Shown here piece by piece: positions 1 to 4,816 of a stretch of 6,022 nt of DNA. The DNA lies in NCBI GenBank assembly GCA_964469765.1, contig CAYYAU010000020.1, forward strand, positions 5,073-11,094, written 5' to 3'. The position numbers and the translations under genes were made by a program. How positions within the stretch are numbered: position 1 is the stretch's first letter; each line of letters opens with the position of its first letter. Source of the stretch: CAYYAU01 sp964469765 [NCBI: uncultured Clostridia bacterium]. GTDB taxonomy: Bacteria > UBA6262 > WVXT01 > CAYYAU01. Below the pieces are notes generated by a model that was not told where the DNA came from, ran no database searches, and saw only the letters and a program-made list of their open reading frames with translations.

Positions 1-187
1 CCCAACCACCAATAGAAGGAATATTTATATCTAAAAGGATTAAATCAGGGCTGAAAGAGACAAGTTTAGAAAAGGCCTCATCCGTTGTTTTTGCCTTCTC
101 AACTTTAAAGTGGTGTTTTAACAATGCTTGTGCAATCCCTTCCAATATTGCTTCTTCATCATCTACTATTAAGATTTTCTCTTTCAT
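1..187 (-). CDS. Response regulator receiver domain, N-terminal part only (runs off left edge)
   Basis: The first 62 residues of a two-component response regulator are present; the rest lies beyond position 1. The protein starts MKEKILIVDDEEAILEGI and ends at the edge in LLDINIPSIGGW. The acidic pair D9/D10 and the phosphoacceptor D53 of the CheY-like receiver fold are in place, so it should accept phosphate from a histidine kinase. The output domain is not visible, so its target (DNA, enzyme or protein) cannot be named. The ATG at 187-185 lies 3 nt after the stop of the upstream regulator, which implies co-transcription and probably translational coupling; no good Shine-Dalgarno precedes it. 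Over the shared 62 residues I count 27 identities with the neighbouring regulator, so the two are related copies. A start further upstream is unlikely because the motif spacing already fits a normal receiver N-terminus. Confidence 0.9.
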   Translation of the reverse strand, partial: MKEKILIVDDEEAILEGIAQALLKHHFKVEKAKTTDEAFSKLVSFSPDLILLDINIPSIGGW

Positions 188-190
188 ATT

Positions 191-871
191 TTAAGAAAAT
201 TGATATCCTATTTTTGGAATGGTTTTTATATTCTCTCCATAATCTCTTAGTTTTCTTCTTAATTGTGAGATATACACATCAATGGTTCTGCTATACCCTA
301 ATTCTGAATATCCCCATACGGTTTGTAGAATGGCTTCCTTTGTGAAGGTTTTTCCTTTATTCTTTAAGAGAAAACTTATAAGCTCAAACTCCTTCTCATT
401 GAGCTGAATTTCTCTTTTTTTTAGTTTCACGCTTTTTTCTTTGCAGTTTACAGTTAAATCCTTATATGATAAAACCTCATCATTGTTGGGAATTTCCGTT
501 TCTTTCCTTCTAAGTATAGCATTTACTCTTGCTCTTAATTCTTCGCTATTAAATGGTTTTGTAATATAATCATCTGCTCCTTCGGTTAATCTTTGTATTT
601 TCATTTCAGGTGTGTCTTCTACTGTAAGAATTATAATAGGAATATCTTTCGTGGAATCTTGACTTTTTAGTTTTTTACACAACTTTTCTCCACCAATAGA
701 AGGAATATTTAAATCCAGAATAATAAGTTCGGGTTGAACAACAGGAATTTTCTCTAATGCCTTTTCTGTAGAGGTTACGCCACTTACAACAAAGTTAAAT
801 GGCTGAAGAATATTTACAATACTACTTATGATTACTTCTTCGTCATCAATGACCAGAATTCGCCGATACAT
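191..871 (-). CDS. OmpR/PhoB-family DNA-binding response regulator
   Basis: A full-length (226 aa) two-component transcription regulator in the cytoplasm. Residues 1-120 are a receiver domain: acidic residues D9/D10, phosphoacceptor D53 in LDLNIPSIGG, switch T83 and Y103, and the conserved K105-P106 pair. Residues about 132-226 are a winged-helix DNA-binding domain of the OmpR type: the LNEKEFELISFLLKNKG start, W186-G187, the recognition helix RTIDVYISQLRRKL (195-208), and the wing ending IGYQF. Length is normal for the family. The wing reads TIPKIGY rather than the usual RGxGY, a mild deviation. The gene follows the OmpA-like gene after 45 bp and is followed 3 nt later by a second receiver gene. 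A G-rich stretch (GCGGGG) lies about 13 nt before the ATG, rather far for a ribosome binding site. No histidine kinase is in the window. Regulated genes are unknown; control of the adjacent envelope operon is only an inference. Confidence 0.95.
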   Translation of the reverse strand: MYRRILVIDDEEVIISSIVNILQPFNFVVSGVTSTEKALEKIPVVQPELIILDLNIPSIGGEKLCKKLKSQDSTKDIPIIILTVEDTPEMKIQRLTEGADDYITKPFNSEELRARVNAILRRKETEIPNNDEVLSYKDLTVNCKEKSVKLKKREIQLNEKEFELISFLLKNKGKTFTKEAILQTVWGYSELGYSRTIDVYISQLRRKLRDYGENIKTIPKIGYQFS

Positions 872-886
872 TTGTTATAGTTTACC

Positions 887-913
887 CCGCTTAGAAAAGT
901 TTTTCTAAAACGG
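887..913. repeat. Short AT-rich inverted repeat in the gap before the response regulator
   Basis: An exact 8-bp inverted repeat, TTAGAAAA (891-898) and TTTTCTAA (901-908), is separated by GT. CCG at 887-889 and CGG at 911-913 can extend the stem across a small bulge. It lies between the stop of the OmpA-like gene (917) and the start of the regulator (871). On the transcribed strand no T-run follows the stem, so it is not a typical intrinsic terminator. It could be an operator, for example for the regulator itself, or a chance AT-rich palindrome. The sequence shows only the symmetry. Confidence 0.35.
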
Positions 914-916
914 AGT

Positions 917-1810
917 TTACTTTAGATATATAATAAAGGCGGTTATAGAACCCCTTTTTTCTATAGGATAAGTATTTATATCAACTTCATCTTCTAACAA
1001 AGGTAGGTGTTTACTAATAAAATTTTTTATTAAACTGATTTGATTTGTGGTTACCGAAGCATCATTTTCATCCGTATAAATTCTTATTTTATTCGGGTAT
1101 GAAGAGTATTTTCTTAAAATATCGCACACCTTTTCTAAAGTTAGTTTTGCGTTTTTATTAATGTGTGCAGCCTCTTTTCCAAACAAGAAATTATTTGATA
1201 TCTCAATATATATTTTTCCTTTTTCTTTATATTTTAATGAATCAAGTTTGAAAGATTTACCAATAAGTGTTGTTGGATTTTCATTTTTATCTATAGAAAT
1301 AAACCTATAGGAATAAAGCGCACCCACTTTTATAATATTTCCTTTTTTATCTATGCCATCCCATTCAATTATCTTGTTAGGTTTTCCTTTTCCAGATATC
1401 ACTTTCACTGTATTGCCTTTTTCATCAGTAACAATAAGTTCCCATTTGATACAGCTAATATTGGTTATTTTAGGATAAAACGAGATTAAAGGAGGCTCAG
1501 CAATATCAGGAAGATATGGCTGTGAAATCTGGTCAGTATTTAGATTATAAAACAATGCATAATCTCTTTCTGTTGGAACCTCTATTTCCTTTTTCAGTAG
1601 TTCATTTGTTTTTTCTATATATGTAGGAACAACTTCCTCTAAGTTTACTTCTATATCTGGTTTAGGTTTTTCAATCTCTATTGTATCTTTTGCTTTACCT
1701 TTAATCACTACATCAATAGGTTCTGGTTTAGTTTCTTTTGATTCTTCAGCCCAACAATTAAAACACAACAATATTAAAATGACCACTAACCACTTTACTT
1801 TTTTTAACAT
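917..1810 (-). CDS. Exported protein with FlgD-type Ig-like domain and degenerate OmpA-like C-terminus
   Basis: A 297-aa envelope protein. Residues 1-21 form a signal peptide: positive MLKKVK, a hydrophobic core, then NCWA before EES, which suits signal peptidase I. Cys19 lies nearby, but Asn precedes it, so a lipobox is unlikely. Residues about 22-110 are a Lys/Glu/Pro-rich stretch. Residues about 120-175 look like a FlgD-type Ig-like domain, with the typical WDGIDKKGNIIKVGALYSYR turn (150-169). Residues about 200-297 follow the OmpA/Pal pattern: IEISNNFLFG, then an amphipathic helix, IRIYTDEND (242-250), and a TxxIS helix (255-259). The peptidoglycan-binding signature is eroded (see findings). 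It follows the tonB-like gene after 118 bp holding a repeat, and has a strong G-rich ribosome binding site. The likely role is a periplasmic or outer-membrane-associated, possibly Pal-like, partner of the motor. Domain identity is moderately sure; function is inferred. Confidence 0.8.
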   Translation of the reverse strand: MLKKVKWLVVILILLCFNCWAEESKETKPEPIDVVIKGKAKDTIEIEKPKPDIEVNLEEVVPTYIEKTNELLKKEIEVPTERDYALFYNLNTDQISQPYLPDIAEPPLISFYPKITNISCIKWELIVTDEKGNTVKVISGKGKPNKIIEWDGIDKKGNIIKVGALYSYRFISIDKNENPTTLIGKSFKLDSLKYKEKGKIYIEISNNFLFGKEAAHINKNAKLTLEKVCDILRKYSSYPNKIRIYTDENDASVTTNQISLIKNFISKHLPLLEDEVDINTYPIEKRGSITAFIIYLK

Positions 1811-1822
1811 TGTCTCCCCCCT
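1811..1822 (-). promoter_or_regulatory. Ribosome binding site of the OmpA-like gene
   Basis: Reading the minus strand, AGGGGGGAGACA immediately precedes the ATG at 1810. The GGGGAG core is a strong Shine-Dalgarno with a spacing of about 3-6 nt. It supports this start codon and shows the gene is translated independently rather than by coupling to the upstream tonB-like gene. Confidence 0.7.
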
Positions 1823-1918
1823 AGAATTAGAAGCTGAAGGACGCTGATAACAAGCTGATTGTCGCTGAAAAGAATTTCAGCATAGTTCTACGTTGCTATC
1901 CGCGTATATCAGATTCTA
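1822..1918. repeat. Intergenic imperfect palindromic repeat, copy 1
   Basis: This fills most of the 118-bp gap between the tonB-like gene and the OmpA-like gene. It is a nested palindrome. TAGAAT (1822-1827) pairs with ATTCTA (1913-1918). CGCTGATAACAA (1842-1853) pairs with TTGCTATCCGCG (1893-1904) with two mismatches. The core is a perfect 7-bp hairpin, GCTGAAA (1864-1870) with TTTCAGC (1875-1881), around a 4-nt loop. Positions 1827-1869 match the reverse complement of 4744-4786 at 36 of 43 positions without gaps. GCTG cores recur at 1833, 1843, 1854 and 1864. There is no open frame. No T-run follows the hairpin on the transcribed strand, so an intrinsic terminator is not supported. It could act as an mRNA stem-loop affecting downstream expression, a protein-binding site, or a small mobile palindrome; the sequence does not decide. 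Confidence 0.75.
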
Positions 1919-1928
1919 TTTCTTTAAG

Positions 1929-3191
1929 TTATTTCAGAGAGAAATAGAATGTAATAATACCCCATTCTTCTTTACCATATGAGTTCTTTTCTAAAGGCGC
2001 AAATTTCCATTTCCTTAATGTCTCAATGGAAAGTTTGTCAATCCGTGGATAACCAGAGGTTTTCCAGATATAAAGATTATCTTTTACCTCTCCATTAGAT
2101 AGTACGGTTATATGCACACTACAGTATACCTCAATTCCTTGTTTTTCTGCCCATGAAGGATAAGTAGGTAGAACTTTTTTTAATACCTTTCTATTAGACA
2201 ACTGTCCAGTAATCTGATATATTGCTTTTTTTCTCTTTTGAAAAACAGTCTCTTCTGCTTTTTCAATCTCTGCACCGCCTGTGGAAGAAGAGGTGAATGC
2301 TTTAGTTCTTTGGGTAGCTCCTGGAAAATAAAATAGAGAGCGGCCTGTGCCTGAAGCAGTATATGAACTACTGCCTGTCGCTTTTCCTGAGGAAACTGCA
2401 CCTGTTCCATTACTTGCAGAAGTATTATTAGTTCCTTCTGATATGATTTGTGAAGAGCCTTCCACTATTGTTTGATTAGGTGATGAGGATCGCAATCCCT
2501 CTTGAATTTGATTTGAAGATGATTTTGATTCTAATAAGTTAGAATCTGATAGAATTTTTCTTTTTTTCTCCTTTAACACAGGAGACGCAAATATGCTTTT
2601 TGAGGTCTTTTTTCCAATATTTATAGGAACTATATCTTCCTCCGGTTTAATTATATTCTGTGTATCGTAGACCTTAAATGATACATCCTTTTTTGCAATT
2701 GTGTAAATCTTATTCTTTAAAGGTTTATTTCCTTCTTCTGTTGGTATAGTTGAAATTTTTTCATCTATTTTAGTTTCTGCTGTATCAACCAATCTATCCT
2801 CTTTAGATAAAGAAGCGGTTATATCTTTAAAACGTCTTTTTGGTAAATTTTTTGATTTATCAACCAGTTTTTTATTTATACCTATTTTTGTTGGAATCGT
2901 TTCATTCTTAATTTTTTCTACTGAGGGCTGTTCTGTTGGTTTTTCCTCTCTTTTAAATATATTTTTTATAATAGCAAAAAATCCCTTTGTCTTCTTTGTT
3001 TTTTTTACCATGGGAGTAGATATAGGAAGAGCCTCTTCAGGGATAATGTAATCTATTTCAACAATAGGGCTGAGTTTTACATGTGAGACTGGAGAGGTTA
3101 AATTAAATTTTAGAAATAACAGAATAGAATGTACAAGTAAAGCAAATGTCCAACATATAATATATTCTTTTTTGCCATGTGTTAAAAGCAT
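1929..3191 (-). CDS. tonB: TonB-family energy transducer with long Ser/Gly/Thr-rich linker
   Basis: A 420-aa protein expected to sit in the inner membrane and reach across the periplasm to pass proton-motive energy to an outer-membrane partner. Residues 11-29 form one membrane helix with His21, the position matching the conserved TonB/TolA membrane His; the Ser four residues earlier in E. coli TonB is Ala17 here. Residues about 60-215 are Lys-rich linker with scattered Pro. Residues about 216-306 are Ser/Gly/Thr-rich low complexity. Residues about 328-420 are a TonB C-terminal domain: ITGQLSNRKV, then PTYPSWAEKQGIEV, a TSG turn, ID, and LRKWKFAPL. The gene starts 7 nt after the second exbD stop. 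A GAGG site inside the last codons of that gene, about 10 nt before the ATG, supports this start and coupling. It is longer than E. coli TonB (239 aa). A TolA-like role is possible because the neighbours resemble Tol-Pal parts; no TonB-dependent receptor is in the window. Confidence 0.88.
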   Translation of the reverse strand: MLLTHGKKEYIICWTFALLVHSILLFLKFNLTSPVSHVKLSPIVEIDYIIPEEALPISTPMVKKTKKTKGFFAIIKNIFKREEKPTEQPSVEKIKNETIPTKIGINKKLVDKSKNLPKRRFKDITASLSKEDRLVDTAETKIDEKISTIPTEEGNKPLKNKIYTIAKKDVSFKVYDTQNIIKPEEDIVPINIGKKTSKSIFASPVLKEKKRKILSDSNLLESKSSSNQIQEGLRSSSPNQTIVEGSSQIISEGTNNTSASNGTGAVSSGKATGSSSYTASGTGRSLFYFPGATQRTKAFTSSSTGGAEIEKAEETVFQKRKKAIYQITGQLSNRKVLKKVLPTYPSWAEKQGIEVYCSVHITVLSNGEVKDNLYIWKTSGYPRIDKLSIETLRKWKFAPLEKNSYGKEEWGIITFYFSLK

Positions 3192-3198
3192 CTTTTAT

Positions 3199-3621
3199 TT
3201 ACCTCTTATTTATTACCTTCCTTTGCTGAGTTGCAATAGCAATCCTTCTTGCCTTTGTTTTATTTCTGATTAAATCTATTATTTTCTCTACATTCCCATA
3301 CGGAACATCTTTATCTGCTCTAATTATAACTAAGATATTTCTTTTATTTTTCTTTAGTTCCTTTCTCAACATTGGAATAAACTCTTTAAAAGTAATAGTT
3401 TCGGTATTCAATGCTAATTTTCCATCCTTTGAGTAGCTAATTGTTATGTTTTTTTCCTTAGTTTCAATTGTAACTGCTTTGGGTAAGTTTACTGGGATAT
3501 TTGGAAGATTCAAAAAAGGTGCTGTAATAATTAAAACAATTACAAGTATCAGTGCTACATTTATTACTGGAGCAATATTAATTCCAGCAATTGGTTGTGT
3601 TTTTATATTAGTTCTTCGCAT
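3199..3621 (-). CDS. exbD: ExbD/TolR-family protein lacking the membrane Asp (second copy)
   Basis: A 140-aa ExbD/TolR-family protein with a short cytoplasmic N-terminus, one membrane helix (about 15-36) and a periplasmic domain. The family motif at the start of the helix, normally like TPLIDVVL, reads INIAPVINVALILVIVL. Asn21 (codon AAT, 3561-3559) stands where the proton-carrying Asp (Asp25 in E. coli ExbD) belongs. The periplasmic part keeps the family pattern: short beta strands, a FKEFIPMLRKEL helix, and the ADKDVPYGNVEKIIDLI segment (104-120). The gene starts 2 nt after the first exbD and ends 7 nt before tonB, so it is translated as part of the same unit. It probably pairs with the first ExbD inside the ExbB pentamer, giving a motor with one titratable Asp instead of two, or it serves as a structural or regulatory subunit. 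Family assignment is sure; the consequence is inference. Confidence 0.92.
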   Translation of the reverse strand: MRRTNIKTQPIAGINIAPVINVALILVIVLIITAPFLNLPNIPVNLPKAVTIETKEKNITISYSKDGKLALNTETITFKEFIPMLRKELKKNKRNILVIIRADKDVPYGNVEKIIDLIRNKTKARRIAIATQQRKVINKR

Positions 3622-3623
3622 CT

Positions 3624-4046
3624 TTAACTCGCTTTTTTCTTCATTAAAGACAGTTTTTTAGCGCCATTTTGTTTTGAAACATCTAATATATGAACAACTG
3701 TTCCGTGTCGTACATCCTTATCAGCAGTCACTATAACTGTTTTATCTCTTTTAAAAGTAAGTTCGTTGCGCAGCTTTATTGCTAAATCAACGTCACTTTT
3801 AACTTTCTTGGTATTCAGGAAAATTGCTTTTTTGGTGATATTAATAAAAAGAGGTTTTTCCTTTTTTACTGCTGTTTGTTGAGATTTTACAGCTTTTGAT
3901 GTGGAAACTCTTATTAAAGACTGCATAACCAAAGGAGAGATAATCATTAAAATAATTAACAGAGTCAAAGAGACATCACATAAAGGAGTTAGTAATACTT
4001 CAGCAATTGGTTCCGAATGACCTTTTTCAGATGATAATTTTCTCAT
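3624..4046 (-). CDS. exbD: ExbD/TolR-family proton-motor subunit (first copy, Asp intact)
   Basis: A 140-aa ExbD/TolR-family protein: cytoplasmic residues 1-16, one membrane helix about 17-40, then a periplasmic domain. The helix begins VLLTPLCDVSLTLLIILMI. Asp24 (codon GAT, 3977-3975) is the conserved proton-carrying residue, equivalent to Asp25 of E. coli ExbD and Asp23 of TolR. The C-terminal part shows ADKDVRHGTVVHILDV (108-123), as in other ExbD proteins. It should work with the ExbB-like channel encoded 2 nt upstream to turn proton flow into motion of the TonB-like protein. A GAGG site inside the last codons of the exbB gene lies about 10 nt before the ATG, which implies translational coupling. 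The cytoplasmic N-terminus contains HSEPIAE, and Cys23 directly precedes the Asp. Sequence alone does not separate ExbD from TolR; the TonB-type C-terminal domain two genes downstream favours ExbD. Confidence 0.95.
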   Translation of the reverse strand: MRKLSSEKGHSEPIAEVLLTPLCDVSLTLLIILMIISPLVMQSLIRVSTSKAVKSQQTAVKKEKPLFINITKKAIFLNTKKVKSDVDLAIKLRNELTFKRDKTVIVTADKDVRHGTVVHILDVSKQNGAKKLSLMKKKAS

Positions 4047-4048
4047 TT

Positions 4049-4702
4049 TTATTTTACCTCTTCTACATTAGCCCTTCTTTCTACAGTTCTCTGTCCATAG
4101 AGAAGGATAATTAATTCTTGTGCGAATGTATCAATCCGTACCATAATATTTTGCATCTGGGAAGTAAAATAGTTATATATAATAGCAGCAGGTACAGCTA
4201 CAGCAATTCCTGCAACTGTGGTGATTAATGCTTCAGATATTCCAGCTGCAACAATTGTTGGCCCTCCTGAACCTGAAAGTGCTACATCATGAAATGCTTT
4301 TATAATTCCTAAAACAGTCCCCAATAATCCTAAAAGAGGTGAAATAAAACTTAGTGTTCCAAATATTGTTAAATGTTTTTTCAAAAGGTTTTCTCCTCTA
4401 ATTTTTACTGTATCCATTGAATCTTCTGCATCTAATCTTGCCAGATGCGAGTTTTCTAACCCTGTTTTTACTACTTCTGAAAGAATTCCAGGCGTTTCTT
4501 CGCATAGTTCTATTGCTTCTTTAATTCTGTCTCTTCTTACAAACTCCTTTATTTTAATAATAAATATCCCTTTGATTTTTCCAGCGCGTAAGTAGTAAAG
4601 AAGCCGTTCTAATGTATAAGCAATTAATACAATAGAACAAATAAGAAGTAAAGGCATAATTACACTGACTTTCATAAGTCCCATAAATGTTAAGTTACTC
4701 AT
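4049..4702 (-). CDS. exbB: MotA/TolQ/ExbB-family proton channel
   Basis: A 217-aa inner-membrane protein, the pentameric channel part of Ton/Tol-type motors. It has three membrane helices: about 9-31, 113-135 and 155-178. A cytoplasmic loop between the first two holds charged helices, including IKEAIELCEE (60-69). The channel signatures are SPLLGLLGTVLGIIKAF (121-137) and AGISEALITTVAGIAVAVPA (153-172). Thr129, Glu157 and Thr162 match Thr148, Glu176 and Thr181 of E. coli ExbB in residue and spacing, so the ion path looks intact. Length fits TolQ/ExbB. It is the first gene of a compact set (exbB-exbD-exbD-tonB) with gaps of 2, 2 and 7 nt, and is preceded by an excellent ribosome binding site that fixes the start. 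TolQ is an equally valid family name; the TonB-like partner suggests ExbB. Confidence 0.95.
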   Translation of the reverse strand: MSNLTFMGLMKVSVIMPLLLICSIVLIAYTLERLLYYLRAGKIKGIFIIKIKEFVRRDRIKEAIELCEETPGILSEVVKTGLENSHLARLDAEDSMDTVKIRGENLLKKHLTIFGTLSFISPLLGLLGTVLGIIKAFHDVALSGSGGPTIVAAGISEALITTVAGIAVAVPAAIIYNYFTSQMQNIMVRIDTFAQELIILLYGQRTVERRANVEEVK

Positions 4703-4712
4703 ACTTCCTCCT
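4703..4712 (-). promoter_or_regulatory. Consensus ribosome binding site of exbB
   Basis: The minus strand reads AGGAGGAAGT directly before the ATG at 4702. AGGAGG (4712-4707) is a full Shine-Dalgarno consensus, 4 nt from the start codon and preceded by a run of seven A. It is the strongest initiation site in the window and marks exbB as the translational entry point of the motor genes. Confidence 0.85.
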
Positions 4713-4719
4713 TTTTTTG

Positions 4720-4785
4720 TAGAAGCGGATTAGCGCTGATAAGTTCAGCGACCTTCGGCTTGTTATCCGCGTGTTTCGGCTTCTA
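4720..4785. repeat. Intergenic imperfect palindromic repeat, copy 2
   Basis: This lies in the 114-bp gap between the TPR gene and exbB. TAGAAGC (4720-4726) pairs with GCTTCTA (4779-4785), and CGCTGATAA (4734-4742) pairs with TTATCCGCG (4763-4771) with one mismatch, around about 20 nt. The reverse complement of 4744-4786 matches 1827-1869 at 36 of 43 positions without gaps, so this is a second copy of the repeat in the other gap, placed in the opposite orientation. It is shorter than copy 1, as if the other half had lost segments. It is more GC-rich than the flanking DNA. CNGC cores at 4746, 4756, 4767 and 4777 are spaced 10, 11 and 10 bp apart. No open frame and no terminator-like T-run follow on the transcribed strand. 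Confidence 0.75.
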
Positions 4786-4816
4786 ATCTTTTGAGTATAC
4801 TATATGCTTATATTTT

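Noticed and set aside
124-345. 73-codon open frame on the + strand
   Set aside because: It lies antisense to two clear response regulator genes, and its product is a Leu/Phe-rich string without family features.
1753-1756. Lipoprotein modification at Cys19 of the OmpA-like protein
   Set aside because: The residues before Cys are Cys-Phe-Asn, which do not fit the L-[AST]-[GA]-C lipobox; cleavage after CWA by signal peptidase I fits better.
1826-1853. Promoter-like TTGTTA, 16 nt, TCTAAT inside the repeat before the OmpA-like gene
   Set aside because: The match is fair, but the same boxes occur in copy 2 (4760-4787, + strand) where they would point antisense into the TPR gene, and in copy 1 the start would fall on the ribosome binding site. 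It is more likely a by-product of the repeat.
1864-1881. Perfect 7-bp hairpin as an intrinsic terminator after tonB
   Set aside because: On the transcribed minus strand the stem is followed by GACAATC, not a T-run, and the stem belongs to the repeat also found in the other gap.
2180-2410. 76-codon open frame on the minus strand inside the tonB-like gene
   Set aside because: It overlaps the Ser/Gly-rich linker and C-terminal domain of tonB in another frame; the tonB frame has recognisable domains and this one does not.
3446-3661. 71-codon open frame on the + strand
   Set aside because: It is the antisense shadow of the second exbD membrane helix, which explains its hydrophobic look.
1822-4785. 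CRISPR-like repeats
   Set aside because: There are only two copies, about 3 kb apart, in opposite orientation, with no regular spacers.
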